Source: Xanthomonas cannabis pv. cannabis (GTDB lineage Bacteria; Pseudomonadota; Gammaproteobacteria; Xanthomonadales; Xanthomonadaceae). From it: a stretch of DNA of 64,000 nucleotides. A program made the translations under genes and the position numbers. The stretch spans positions 1 through 64,000 of the forward strand of contig NZ_JSZE01000018.1 of the NCBI RefSeq assembly GCF_000802365.1, given 5' to 3'. Below, piece after piece: positions 53,910-64,000 of this stretch. The stretch's first letter is position 1. The number at the start of each line of letters is the position of its first letter. The notes under the pieces are model-generated. The model saw only the letters and a program-made list of their open reading frames with translations, had not been told where the DNA came from and did no database searches.

Positions 53910-55538
53910 ATGGCTGACCAGCCTGAACTTCCAACCCGCCCGCGTGGCGGGCTGCGCCGTCTGTTGCCGTGGGGCGGCACCGACAGCGCGCGCACGACTG
54001 CCGCGCTTCCCAGCGTGCGCGGCAGCACGCATGGCGGGCATGGGCTGGCAGCCCATCAGTTGGTGCCGGCCAAGGCCAAGTCGGGCGCGCCCGACCCGGC
54101 AGCCGCCACCGCCATGCTGATCCGGCTGTTCTCGCATGCTGCGCATCCGGAGGCCCTGCTGCTGGCGTTTGCCGAAGGCATTGCCAGCCTGCACGGCGAG
54201 CTCGGCGACATGGGCGTGCGCCTGAGTGCGGCCTACGCGGCTGGCGACTGGCTGGGCTACGGCCGCACGCTGCGGCAGTTGATCGACAAGTACATCCGCA
54301 CCATCGACATCGGCGATTCGCTGGCCGAAGGCCGCACCGAAGCCGAACAGCTGCGCGACCTGCTCCGGCACGCCCTAGGCAATGCTCTGGCCACCCTGCT
54401 GCAACGCAGCCCGGAGCTGGCCGAGGAAGCGCAGACGCTGGCCTCGGCGCTACGCCATTGGCGCCCCGGACACGAGCTGATCACGCTGGAGCAGCGCCTG
54501 CGCGAGCTCAGCCACCAGATCGGCCTGCGCGCCGAGGATGCCAGCGAACAGCAGAATCTGTTGCTCGGGTTATTCGACCTCTTGCTGGAGAACGTCGGCG
54601 AACTCCTGGACGATCGCAGCTGGTTGCAGGGCCAGATCTCGGTGGTACGGCAGCTGCTGGCCGGCCCGCTGGACGGGGAGTCGATCGAGCAGGCGCGCGG
54701 CACCCTGCGCGAGGTGATCTACAAGCAGGGCCTGCTCAAGCAGGGCATTGCCGATTCCAAGACCGCCATGCGCGAGATGATGGTGTCCTTCGTCGACCGA
54801 CTCGATGGCATGGCGACCAGCACCGGCGAATATCACGACCGCGTTGCCGGCTATTCGCAGGCGATCGGCGACGCTCGCAGCATTCCCGACCTCAATCGCC
54901 TGTTGCAGGATGTGCTGCAGGACACTGCTGGCGTCCAGGCGCAGGCGCTGGCTGCACGCGACGAACTGCTGTCGGCACGCCGCCAGGTGGAAGACGCCGA
55001 ACAGCGCATCGCCTCACTCGAACAGGAGCTCAATGCCGTCGCCGGGCTGGTGCGCGAGGACCAGCTCACCGGGGCGCTCAACCGGCGCGGTTTCGAAGAA
55101 CTGTTCCAGCGCGAGGCCGCCCGCACCCAACGTGGCGGGCAGCCGCTGTGCGTGGCGCTGCTGGACCTGGACGACTTCCGCCGGCTCAACGAGGCCCACG
55201 GCCACGCTGGCGGCGATGCCGCGCTACGCCACACCGTGGACGTGGCCAAGGCGGTGTTGCGCACGACCGACGCCGTCGCCCGGTTCGGGGGCGAGGAATT
55301 CGTGTTGCTGTTGCCGGACTCCACCATCTTCGAAGCCAGCGCGGCGGTCATCCGTCTCCAGCGCGCCCTGGCCCAACGCTCGCTGCTGCACGAGGACGTG
55401 CGGATCTTTGTCAGCTTCAGCGCCGGCGTGGCGCTGCGGCATACCGACGAAACCCAGGACGACCTGGTCCGCCGCGCCGACCGCGCCATGTACGACGCCA
55501 AGGCCGCCGGCAAGAACCGGGTGATCAGTGCCGACTGA
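53910..55538 (+). CDS. GGDEF-domain diguanylate cyclase
   Basis: Makes cyclic di-GMP from two GTP. 542 residues, no membrane segment or signal peptide. The first about 65 residues are Pro/Gly/Arg-rich and look disordered. A long helical region (about 70-375) follows, ending in a coiled coil (RRQVEDAEQRIASLEQELNA), which likely dimerises the enzyme. The catalytic domain begins near residue 383 (DQLTGALNRRGFEELFQREA) and has the active GGEEF at 460-464 and the inhibitory I-site RTTD at 451-454, five residues before it. The domain is thus expected to be active and feedback-inhibited. The signal it senses is unknown. It is divergent from the glycogen operon. Confidence 0.92.
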   Translation: MADQPELPTRPRGGLRRLLPWGGTDSARTTAALPSVRGSTHGGHGLAAHQLVPAKAKSGAPDPAAATAMLIRLFSHAAHPEALLLAFAEGIASLHGELGDMGVRLSAAYAAGDWLGYGRTLRQLIDKYIRTIDIGDSLAEGRTEAEQLRDLLRHALGNALATLLQRSPELAEEAQTLASALRHWRPGHELITLEQRLRELSHQIGLRAEDASEQQNLLLGLFDLLLENVGELLDDRSWLQGQISVVRQLLAGPLDGESIEQARGTLREVIYKQGLLKQGIADSKTAMREMMVSFVDRLDGMATSTGEYHDRVAGYSQAIGDARSIPDLNRLLQDVLQDTAGVQAQALAARDELLSARRQVEDAEQRIASLEQELNAVAGLVREDQLTGALNRRGFEELFQREAARTQRGGQPLCVALLDLDDFRRLNEAHGHAGGDAALRHTVDVAKAVLRTTDAVARFGGEEFVLLLPDSTIFEASAAVIRLQRALAQRSLLHEDVRIFVSFSAGVALRHTDETQDDLVRRADRAMYDAKAAGKNRVISAD

Positions 55539-55684
55539 TGCTCAGCGCCCGGCATGTGCATCGCTGGCGGGGCAGGCCGGGCGCGTTCAAGCGCGAATCC
55601 CCGCCGAGGTGACCAGGCCGGCCCGGGCGATACGGCATTGGTCAGGACGCCACTGCGGCGCCCGACCGACGCCGGCGCCAGGCA

Positions 55685-56626
<942 letters not shown>

Positions 56627-56878
56627 GCGGAGGTCCTTGGGGTGGTCGTGCGTGGGTGGGCGTGAATTCTCGCCGATCCCGCCCGCGCGTGGGGTGATGG
56701 CAGACCATTGCGCGATCGTTGCGCGCCGTTGCGCGGCCGATGCCGGCAGTGGTCTGCATCGCAGGCGCATCCTGCGGCGGGCGCCGGCAGCGCTCGCACC
56801 ACGGCTGCGGGCGGGCCCGGATTCACCGCCTGACGACCCGGCGCTGGCCACACTCGCCGCTTGCATGACGCACCGGAG

Positions 56879-58603
56879 ATGGCCTTGAGTCCCAACGACC
56901 CGCACCGCACACCGGCCTCGGCCGCGACCCCGGCCGAACATGCCGTGGTGGGCGGCATGAGCCGGCGCACGCAGATCCTGCGTCTGTTGCTGCGCTATCG
57001 CGGGTCGGGTGTGTTTGCCGGCATGAACCTGGACCCGGGTGCCATCAACGAGTACGAAGTGCCTGCCGAAGGCACCCCGGACCAGTTCGTCTCGGACCTG
57101 GAATCGCTCGGCCCCACCTTCGTCAAACTGGGCCAGATGCTGTCCACGCGCCCGGACATCGTGCCGCCGGAGTTCGCCACCGCGCTGGAACGCATGCAGG
57201 AGAACACCAGCTCGGTGCCGGTGGAGCGCATCCGCCAGATCATCGAGGAAGAGCTCGGCGTGTCGGTCAACAAGGCCTTCTCGCACTTCGACCCGGTGCC
57301 GCTGGGCTGCGCCTCGCTGGCGCAGGTGCACCGCGCCGCATTGCGCGATGGCACGCCGGTGGCGGTCAAGGTGCAGAAGCCTGAAGTGGCCGCGCAGGTG
57401 CGCTCGGACCTGGACGTGCTCAAGAGCTTTGCCACCGCCGCCGACCGGCTGACCGGCATCGGCCGGCGCGTGCGCTTTGCCGACTGGCTGGGCGAATTCG
57501 GCAAGACCCTGCGCGCCGAGCTCAATTACGAGGACGAAGCCGAGACCCTGGTGCGCTTTGGCAAGCACCTGGAGCCGTTCCCGTTGTTGTGGGTGCCGCG
57601 GCCGATCTGGGACCTGAGCAGCCGCAAGGTGCTGACCATGCAGCTGGCCGAAGGCGTGCGCGTGGACAAGATCTCCGGCCTGCGCCGCACCGAGCAGCCG
57701 ATGGACAACCTGGCCGCCGAGCTGGTGAAGGGGTATCTGGACCAGATGTTCGTGCATGGCGAAATCCATGCCGACCCGCACCCGGGCAACCTGCGCGTGT
57801 TGCAGGACGGGCGCCTGGCCATCTTCGACCTGGGCATGGTGGCGCACGTGCCGCCCCGTCTGCGCGAGCGCCTGCTCAAGCTGCTGTTTGCCGCCGTCGA
57901 CGGGCGTGGTGAAGAAGTCGCCGAAGAGACCATTGCGCTGAGCACGCGCCTGGAGGACTACGACGAAGACCGTTACCAGCGCGAAACCGGGCAGATGATC
58001 GCGCGTTACGCTGCACACGACACCACCTCCGAGGGCCGCGTGGTGCTGGATCTGGTGCGGATCGCCACCTCCACCGGCCTGCGTACGCCGCCGGAGCTGA
58101 GCCTGCTCGGCAAGACCTTGTTGAACCTGGAAGGCGTGTGCCGCGCACTGTCGCCCACGCTGGACACCCGCCGCATCGTCGAGCGTCACCTGCAGCACGT
58201 GATGCGCGCGCGCCTGAAGAAATCCTTGTCTGCAGCCAACCTGGCCAGCGAGGCAATGGAATTGCAGCATCTGGTGCGCGAAGGACCGCGCCGCATGTCC
58301 GAGATCCTGTCGCTGGCCGCGGAGAATCGGCTGCAAATGCGCGTGACCGGGCTGGAAGAGTCGCATCTGATGGAAAGCCTGCAGAAGATCGCCAACCGCG
58401 TGGCGGCCGGCATCGTCACCGCCGCGCTGATCATGGCCTCGGCCCAGATGATGCGCATCGAGACCGGCTTCAAGCTGTGGGGCTACCCGGCCATTGCGAT
58501 GGTGCTGTTCCTGCTCGGCGTGGTGCTGGGCCTTGGCATCGTGCTCAGCGCACTGCTGTTCGACCGCCGCGTGCGTGCACGCGAAGAACGCGGACATCGC
58601 TAG
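56879..58603 (+). CDS. ABC1/UbiB-type atypical kinase-like protein
   Basis: A 574-residue member of the AarF/UbiB family, ATPase-like proteins linked to ubiquinone synthesis. Signature parts: SLGPTFVKLGQMLSTRPDIV (the KxGQ motif), FDPVPLGCASLAQVHRAAL, VAVKVQKPEV, then VHGEIHADPHPGNLRV near residue 300 and AIFDLGMVAHV. Two C-terminal hydrophobic helices (VTAALIMASAQMM and AIAMVLFLLGVVLGLGIVLS) would anchor it to the membrane. The true start is uncertain: ATG 56879 has GGAG directly adjacent, while TTG 56885 has it at a better distance. It may be UbiB itself or a paralogue; no ubi neighbours are present. Confidence 0.87.
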   Translation: MALSPNDPHRTPASAATPAEHAVVGGMSRRTQILRLLLRYRGSGVFAGMNLDPGAINEYEVPAEGTPDQFVSDLESLGPTFVKLGQMLSTRPDIVPPEFATALERMQENTSSVPVERIRQIIEEELGVSVNKAFSHFDPVPLGCASLAQVHRAALRDGTPVAVKVQKPEVAAQVRSDLDVLKSFATAADRLTGIGRRVRFADWLGEFGKTLRAELNYEDEAETLVRFGKHLEPFPLLWVPRPIWDLSSRKVLTMQLAEGVRVDKISGLRRTEQPMDNLAAELVKGYLDQMFVHGEIHADPHPGNLRVLQDGRLAIFDLGMVAHVPPRLRERLLKLLFAAVDGRGEEVAEETIALSTRLEDYDEDRYQRETGQMIARYAAHDTTSEGRVVLDLVRIATSTGLRTPPELSLLGKTLLNLEGVCRALSPTLDTRRIVERHLQHVMRARLKKSLSAANLASEAMELQHLVREGPRRMSEILSLAAENRLQMRVTGLEESHLMESLQKIANRVAAGIVTAALIMASAQMMRIETGFKLWGYPAIAMVLFLLGVVLGLGIVLSALLFDRRVRAREERGHR

Positions 58604-58973
58604 CACTTCAACAGACCACACTTCCGCGTAGGAGCGCACCCGGGCGCGACAGGGTTTCACCCCGCTTCGCCTGCCAAGACCGCCGCGTAACGTGGACCGG
58701 GCGATGTGGCGGCATCCATATGTCGCCCAGGCGCAGGAAGCACGCCGGGTGCGGAATGCAGAGACTGCCACCGCCAGCGAGCGCGACGGCGACCACGTGA
58801 TCGTCGGCGCGCGCGCTGTGCCGCGTTGGGGCAGGCGCTGGGCTCCAGCAAACATTTCAGTCAGCTTCAGCGCGGCATAGTCCGTCATCCAGGTGTCACA
58901 TTGCAGATGACACCGGACATGGCGAGCAAGGCGTCCGGTACGCGCTCGCATCATTCCCCCACGGACGCTGCGC
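58604..58973. other. gap with a half copy of the GTAGGAGCGC repeat
   Basis: At 58627-58660 one arm of the repeat seen at 40095 occurs (GTAGGAGCGCACCCGGGCGCG), without the second arm. The rest, up to the opgB start, has no recognisable gene or terminator. Confidence 0.5.
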
Positions 58974-61082
58974 ATGCACTGGATGTTGTTGTTCTCGTTG
59001 TTGCTGTTGCTGTGGTTGTTGGTCGCCTCGCCGCGCCTGGCGTGGCTCAAGGCTGGCCTGCTATCGCTGTTTCTGCTGCTGCTCAGCGCCTGGGGACTGA
59101 TCGACCGGCTCAGCGGCGACGGCATCAACGCCGCAACGCTCTATCACTTGCGTGCAGACATGGATGGCGCCGGGGTCAGCGATTTTTCCGGCTATATCGC
59201 CGTCTTCGTCGGCATGTTGCTGCTCTCGCTCAGCCCATTGCTCCTGGTCAGGGTGCGCCGCTTCCGGCGCCCCCGCGGTGGTGCAGCGGTATTCAGCGGA
59301 TTCGTGGCGATGCTGCTGGTCAGCATCGCGGTCAGCCCGTTGTATCGCGACGGCAAGCGCCTGTACTACCAGTGGCGCCCGGTCGATTACGCCACCGTGG
59401 TGCCGGAATACCAGGTCCCGCAGCAACCGCTGCAAAAGCGCAAGAACATCGTCTGGATCTATGGCGAAAGTCTGGAGCGCACCTACTTCGACGAATCGGT
59501 GTTCCCCGGCCTGACGCCCAACCTGCGCGCGCTCGCCAGCGAGGCGGTGGATGTGCGCAATCTCACTTCCACCGAAGGCAGCGGCTGGACCATCGCCGGC
59601 ATGGTGGCCTCGATGTGCGGGGTGCCGCTCACCACCGCGCCCGGCGATGAAAACAGCATGGACCGCATGGGCCTGTTCCTGCCCGAAGCACGCTGCCTGG
59701 GCGACTATCTCAAGGAGCAGGGCTACCGCAACCATTACGTGGGCGGTGCCGATGCCAGCTTCGCCGGCAAGGGCAGTTTTCTGTCCAGCCATGGCTTCGA
59801 CGTGGTGCACGACGTTCACCATTTCCGCGACAAGGGCGTGGCGCCCCAGCACTTTTCGGCCTGGGGCGTGCACGATGACGTGCTGCTGGATGATGCCTGG
59901 GAAAGCTTTCAGACGCTGTCGCGCGCAGGCCAGCCATTCATGCTGACCACCCTGACCATGGACACCCATCACCCGGCCGGCCACCTGCCGCTGGCCTGCA
60001 AGGGCCAGCACTACGACAGCGCGCTGGGCGACATCGGCCTGCTGCACGCCATCAAATGCAGCGACCGCCTGATCGGCGAGCTGGTCGCGCGCATCCGCAA
60101 CAGCCGTTATGCCAACAACACCATCATCGTGATCGCCTCCGATCACCTGGCCATGCCGAACGATCTCAGCGACGTACTTGCACACCAGAAGCGCGAGAAC
60201 CTGCTGTTGTTCCTCGGCAAGGGCATCGCGCCGCAGCAGGTGGTCACGCGTGCGGGCAGCACGCTCGATTCCGGCGCCACGCTGCTGCAGTTGCTGGAAC
60301 CGGGCATGCGCACGCTGGGGTTCGGCCGCTCCCTGCTCGCCAGCGATGCGCCGCCCAGCGCCAGCGTGGCCGCCAGTCGCGACAGCGGCAAGGAGTATCC
60401 CCGTTATCTTGCCTACGCCCGCACGCTCTGGACGGGGCGCAGCACGCGCATGCTGCGCGTCAACGGCAATGGCGATGTGGTGGTGGGCGTGCAGCAGGTG
60501 CGCCCGCCGGTGCTGCTGGAATACGACCAGGACACCGAACTGAAAACGGTGTATCTGGAAAACACCTCGCGCCAGTTCGACCGCAGCCACTCCGATGGCA
60601 CGCTGGCCTACGTGGACCGCTGCACCGCATTCGAAGACGGCTCGGCCGACGGCGACTGGTGCGCGCTGGTGGTCGATCGCCAGCAGAACATGAAGTTGTA
60701 CCGCGACCCGGACCTGACCCGCGGCATCGCCGTCGATGCGCCGTTGGAGGCAACGCAGCAAGGCCCGCGCCCCCGTGTGCGTCAGCCCATCATGCTCACC
60801 CAGGCCGCACGCAAGACCGATGCCGGCAGTTACATGCTGGAGCTCTATGCCAAGCGTCGCCCTACCCGCGCGTTCTGGGTCGAAGCGGTGTCGTCCGAAC
60901 GCAAGGTGGTGCTGGCCCAGCAGTGGGTGGTACCCGACGCCGCCGGACGCATCCGCATGCCGGTCGGTCTGGAACATGCGGTGGAAGACCTGGAAATTCG
61001 CGCCTGGCTGGACTACACCGAAGACGTCAGCGTGGACGATCTGGCCTTGGTCAAGGACACCCCGGTGGCGGACCGCTCCTGA
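58974..61082 (+). CDS. opgB: phosphoglycerol transferase (OpgB/MdoB-like)
   Basis: Transfers phosphoglycerol from phosphatidylglycerol to periplasmic glucans. 702 residues. Four N-terminal hydrophobic helices (to about residue 125) anchor a large periplasmic domain of the sulfatase/LTA-synthase fold. Landmarks: NIVWIYGESLERTYFDES, PNLRALASEAVDVRNLTSTE, GSGWTIAGMVASMCGVPL with the nucleophilic Ser/Thr region, GGADASFAGKGSFL, and the metal site LTMDTHHPAGH and IVIASDHLAM. The C-terminal about 220 residues form the extension seen in OpgB but not in LTA synthases. In Xanthomonas cyclic and osmoregulated glucans matter for plant infection. It is a single gene. Confidence 0.9.
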   Translation: MHWMLLFSLLLLLWLLVASPRLAWLKAGLLSLFLLLLSAWGLIDRLSGDGINAATLYHLRADMDGAGVSDFSGYIAVFVGMLLLSLSPLLLVRVRRFRRPRGGAAVFSGFVAMLLVSIAVSPLYRDGKRLYYQWRPVDYATVVPEYQVPQQPLQKRKNIVWIYGESLERTYFDESVFPGLTPNLRALASEAVDVRNLTSTEGSGWTIAGMVASMCGVPLTTAPGDENSMDRMGLFLPEARCLGDYLKEQGYRNHYVGGADASFAGKGSFLSSHGFDVVHDVHHFRDKGVAPQHFSAWGVHDDVLLDDAWESFQTLSRAGQPFMLTTLTMDTHHPAGHLPLACKGQHYDSALGDIGLLHAIKCSDRLIGELVARIRNSRYANNTIIVIASDHLAMPNDLSDVLAHQKRENLLLFLGKGIAPQQVVTRAGSTLDSGATLLQLLEPGMRTLGFGRSLLASDAPPSASVAASRDSGKEYPRYLAYARTLWTGRSTRMLRVNGNGDVVVGVQQVRPPVLLEYDQDTELKTVYLENTSRQFDRSHSDGTLAYVDRCTAFEDGSADGDWCALVVDRQQNMKLYRDPDLTRGIAVDAPLEATQQGPRPRVRQPIMLTQAARKTDAGSYMLELYAKRRPTRAFWVEAVSSERKVVLAQQWVVPDAAGRIRMPVGLEHAVEDLEIRAWLDYTEDVSVDDLALVKDTPVADRS

Positions 61083-61205
61083 GTCGAGCCGCTGCACGTC
61101 TTTGACGTGAGCGTGGATTCAGCAGCGGCGAAGGCCAGGTATGGCCGCCTCGGCACTGCGTTGCAGCAACGAGTGACTGCAACGTGGCCACGCAGGGCGC
61201 ACGGC

Positions 61206-63713
61206 TCAGTCTTCCGAGACAGGCGTGCCATCCCCTGCATCACGCGCCGCCGCCGCACCTGCGCGACTGAAGCGGATTTCCTGCGGCGACTGCAGTGCGA
61301 TACCCACCGCCTCCATCCGCTGCAACAGGGCGAAGAACAACTCGCTGCGCACCCCATACGAGTCGCGCGGACTACTGACGTAGGCGAATGAATTGAAGTT
61401 GACGTGACCGCCCGCCAGCGAATCGATGAACACCGATGGCGCCGGCTCGGCCAGCACCTTGGCATGCTCGGCGAACAGTGCCAGCAACATGTCGCGCACC
61501 TTCGCCACGTCGGTTTCCAACGGCACCGAGAACTGCAGCTGCACCCGTCCCATCGGATTGGACAGCGTCATGTTGCGCACACTCTTGGTGATCAGCTCCG
61601 AGTTGGGCACGATCAACGTGGAGCGGTCGCCCACCTGGATCTCGGTCGCACGCACGCTGATCCGTCGCACGTCGCCTTCCTGATCGCCGATGCGCACCCA
61701 GTCGCCGATCTTGACCGGCCGCTCGGCGAGCAGGATCAGGCCCGACACGAAGTTCTGCGTGATCGCCTGCAGACCGAAACCGATACCCACCGACAACGCG
61801 CTCAACACCAACGCCAGCCGCTTCAGATCCAGGCCCAACGCGGTCAGGCCCCACACCACAACCACCAGCCAACCCAGATAGCGCGCCACGGTGCTGATTG
61901 AATTGCGCGCCCCGGCATCCAGTTCGGTCTTGGGCAGGTAGGTGTTGAGCAACCACTGCTGCACCACATGCACCACGCCCAGCCCCAGCACACACACCAT
62001 CAGCGCGCGCACCACTGCCGCCGGCGTGATGGTGAGTTCCTTGCCGATCTGGATACCGTGCGACACATTCTCGGCCCAGCCGGTCACGGCAGAGAGATTG
62101 GCGCCGTACGGCGTCACCAGTGCGGCGATGCCCAGCAGGATCAGCACTACGCGCACCAGGGCCGACAGCAACAGACCCAGTTGCACCAGCCGCCCGCTGC
62201 CGACGCCGGAGGCATGCGACAGCGCACGATTGAAGCGCCCGTCCGGCTTGAAGACCCAGCTCAACAGGTCGTCGGCAAAGACCACCAGCAGCCCCAGCAA
62301 GCTGCAGATCAAGGTGATCCAGATGATCTGTCGCGCGATGAACAAGCCGAGGTTGAGATAGCCGAACAGCGCTGACAGCAGGGCCACGATGACCGCCACA
62401 TGCCCGAGCAGACGGATCAGCACGATGACCCCGCCCCCCCGCGAGACCACCGGTGGTGGCTCGGTGGTGTCGGCACTGGCCGCCCCGGCGCTGGCCGCAC
62501 GCGCGCGCAGCGACAGGCTCAGGCCGGCCAGCGCAGACAGGATCAGCCCGGCGTACACCAATGCCGCCACCGCGTCGGTGGCGGTGGTCGCCGCGCTGCT
62601 GGTTTGCACCACCTCGTTGAGCTTGATCGCCATGCCGCTGAACCAGATCACCGCAGCGGTGGCCAGGCAATGCACGCGCAGGCGATCGACGGTGGCGTCA
62701 TCCAGCGGAAACAGCCGCCAGGTCGGCTGATGTTTCATCAGCAAGCTGGCGCTGAGCGAACCCACGAAGGCCGCAACGAAGCTGATGATGACGAATGCAC
62801 TGAGCAGCTCGTCCAGGTCGGCCGGTACCTGGGCCACCGCACGCACGGTTTCGGCCAGCACCCAAGCCGCCATGCCCAGGGTCAGCATGCCGACCAACAG
62901 AAACCACAACGCCAGCCCGGAGCGCCGCAAGCGACCGCCGGGCGCGCGCGAGGCTGCATAGCGTCGCCCCAGGTGTCGCAGAAACATCCGCAGCGGAAAC
63001 GCCAGCAGCAGCGCAATCAGTCCACCGGTCACCAGGCCGCCGACGCCGTTGGCGACGATACCGGTACGCAGCAGATGGGCGGCCTCGTCGTAGAGGCGCT
63101 GCAGCCGCGTGCGGTCGTCCGGCCAGTGTTGCGCAATGTCGTTCCAGAGCGCCGGCGACAAGGGCGAGGCAACGCGGGTCGTCATCTGCACGCTGAACAG
63201 TTGAGCGCGCTTCTGCTCGAGGCGATCAGCGAGGTCGCGGGCTTTGGACTCCAGCAGATTGGCCCGCTTGAATTCCGCATCCAGCGCGCTCTGTTCTTTC
63301 TTCAATGATGCGCGCTGTTTCTTGAGATCGGTGGCCTCGCCGTTCTGCGCCTCACCCAGCCCCGCAAGCTGAGAGCTCACCTGCTTGAGCGGCGGATCCA
63401 GCTGACGCGCCAGATCCTGTACCTGCCGTTGCGCCGCCGTCACCTGGTCGATCAGCGTGCGCAGCTGGTCGTCGTCTGCCTTTTCCAATCCGACATCCGC
63501 TTGATCCAGCACCTTCTGCGTGCCGTCCAATTGTTTCTGTGCCGTCTCCAGCAGGGCGTCTTCGTCCTGCGCGAGCACCGCGCCGGCGCAGACCAACCAC
63601 AGCGCACAGCACACCAACACATGCCGCAACACGCGCGAACGGGCACTCAGGGCGGATCGAAGCTCGGACACAGGCAGGTATCGGACAGGCGCAGCACCGC
63701 GCGGTGCGGGCAT
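61206..63713 (-). CDS. DUF3772/MscS-family mechanosensitive channel
   Basis: An 835-residue membrane channel. N-terminal signal peptide (ARSRVLRHVLVCCALWLVCA, cleavage about AQD), then a periplasmic helical coiled-coil region (DUF3772 type, to about 180), several hydrophobic helices, and a C-terminal MscS domain with ALSVGIGFGLQAITQNFVSG, LLAERPVKIGDWVRIGDQEG and VPNSELITKSVRNMTL. The large N-terminus resembles MscK/MscM-class channels, which release solutes on hypo-osmotic shock. The start at 63713 is an ATG; a GTG at 63671 would give a shorter, more typical signal peptide. Transcribed alone. Confidence 0.88.
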   Translation of the reverse strand: MPAPRGAAPVRYLPVSELRSALSARSRVLRHVLVCCALWLVCAGAVLAQDEDALLETAQKQLDGTQKVLDQADVGLEKADDDQLRTLIDQVTAAQRQVQDLARQLDPPLKQVSSQLAGLGEAQNGEATDLKKQRASLKKEQSALDAEFKRANLLESKARDLADRLEQKRAQLFSVQMTTRVASPLSPALWNDIAQHWPDDRTRLQRLYDEAAHLLRTGIVANGVGGLVTGGLIALLLAFPLRMFLRHLGRRYAASRAPGGRLRRSGLALWFLLVGMLTLGMAAWVLAETVRAVAQVPADLDELLSAFVIISFVAAFVGSLSASLLMKHQPTWRLFPLDDATVDRLRVHCLATAAVIWFSGMAIKLNEVVQTSSAATTATDAVAALVYAGLILSALAGLSLSLRARAASAGAASADTTEPPPVVSRGGGVIVLIRLLGHVAVIVALLSALFGYLNLGLFIARQIIWITLICSLLGLLVVFADDLLSWVFKPDGRFNRALSHASGVGSGRLVQLGLLLSALVRVVLILLGIAALVTPYGANLSAVTGWAENVSHGIQIGKELTITPAAVVRALMVCVLGLGVVHVVQQWLLNTYLPKTELDAGARNSISTVARYLGWLVVVVWGLTALGLDLKRLALVLSALSVGIGFGLQAITQNFVSGLILLAERPVKIGDWVRIGDQEGDVRRISVRATEIQVGDRSTLIVPNSELITKSVRNMTLSNPMGRVQLQFSVPLETDVAKVRDMLLALFAEHAKVLAEPAPSVFIDSLAGGHVNFNSFAYVSSPRDSYGVRSELFFALLQRMEAVGIALQSPQEIRFSRAGAAAARDAGDGTPVSED

Positions 63714-64000
63714 CTTAAGCCACCACCCCGGTCGCGCCGAGCGTCACCGCGGGGACGATTCATGCAACCCACCGCCCGGCTGCCGACTACATAACGACCC
63801 AGACGCGAGTGCTTCAACACAGGGCTGCTGCTTCGCAACAGCGGCTCACCTGCCAGCGGGTCGTGCGCGTGCACCTGGCCATGCCTCCGAACCTCATGCG
63901 CTGCATCAGACGGCCTCAGCCGCAAGCCACAGCCAACCCGTGCATGAACATGCGGCGGTTTGTCACCTTGCGGCAACACCGCGCTGCCGCAGAATCAAAG

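Overview
The window looks like a Xanthomonas chromosome segment: high GC, a tryptophan 2,3-dioxygenase in which His55, Arg117 and His240 of the structurally characterised X. campestris enzyme fall at the same positions, a VirK-family secreted protein, and the palindromic intergenic repeats and heptamer tracts typical of the genus. About 45 protein genes are supported. I see no rRNA, tRNA, CRISPR array, insertion sequence or prophage.

Layout. 1-491: end of an NAD-dependent epimerase-type gene. 658-6607: a complete six-cistron Mrp/Pha cation/proton antiporter operon (A+B fused, C, D, E, F, G) with overlapping start and stop codons. 6842-8216: an unknown lipoprotein and an unknown protein. 8338-12073: tyrosine catabolism (hmgA, hppD) with a divergent MarR regulator; a DUF559 endonuclease-like gene bracketed by 44-bp inverted repeats lies between hmgA and hppD. 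12074-12786: a repeat field holding a degenerate duplicate of the marR 3' end and four 57-bp tandem repeats. 12787-16493: a thioredoxin-fold lipoprotein, a POT peptide transporter and kynA, separated by further repeats. 16984-20571: a large secreted nuclease ending in a double hairpin terminator. 20749-24883: a 2-oxoacid dehydrogenase operon (E1 alpha, E1 beta, an SH3-like protein, E2) whose E2 linker has absorbed intergenic-type repeats. 25119-27152: a DEAD-box helicase and a DUF6172 protein. 27287-36295: a frameshifted luciferase-like monooxygenase, an SDR, and an RND efflux system (permease, adaptor, TetR regulator, divergent outer-membrane factor). 36639-40825: VirK, an FAD/NAD(P)-binding protein, an SDR and an NAD(P)H-binding protein. 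40825-53412: a glycogen/trehalose operon read leftward as glgA-glgB-treZ-malQ-treY-DUF2934-glgX. 53910-63713: a GGDEF diguanylate cyclase, a DUF808 membrane protein, an ABC1/UbiB kinase-like protein, OpgB phosphoglycerol transferase and a DUF3772/MscS channel.

How the genes work together. HppD and HmgA are consecutive steps of tyrosine breakdown, and KynA opens tryptophan breakdown nearby. The glg/tre operon can build, branch and trim alpha-glucan and turn its ends into trehalose. Mrp antiport, OpgB glucan decoration and the MscS-type channel all fit ion and osmotic homeostasis, although they are not one transcription unit. The RND system carries two matching GTGAC-N14-GTCAC sites, one before each of its two divergent transcription units.

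The most unusual signal is the behaviour of the palindromic repeats. They form terminal inverted repeats around a DUF559 gene, they sit beside duplicated 3' ends of two different genes, and one copy is read in frame inside the E2 subunit. All statements come from reading the sequence; no database search or alignment program was run.
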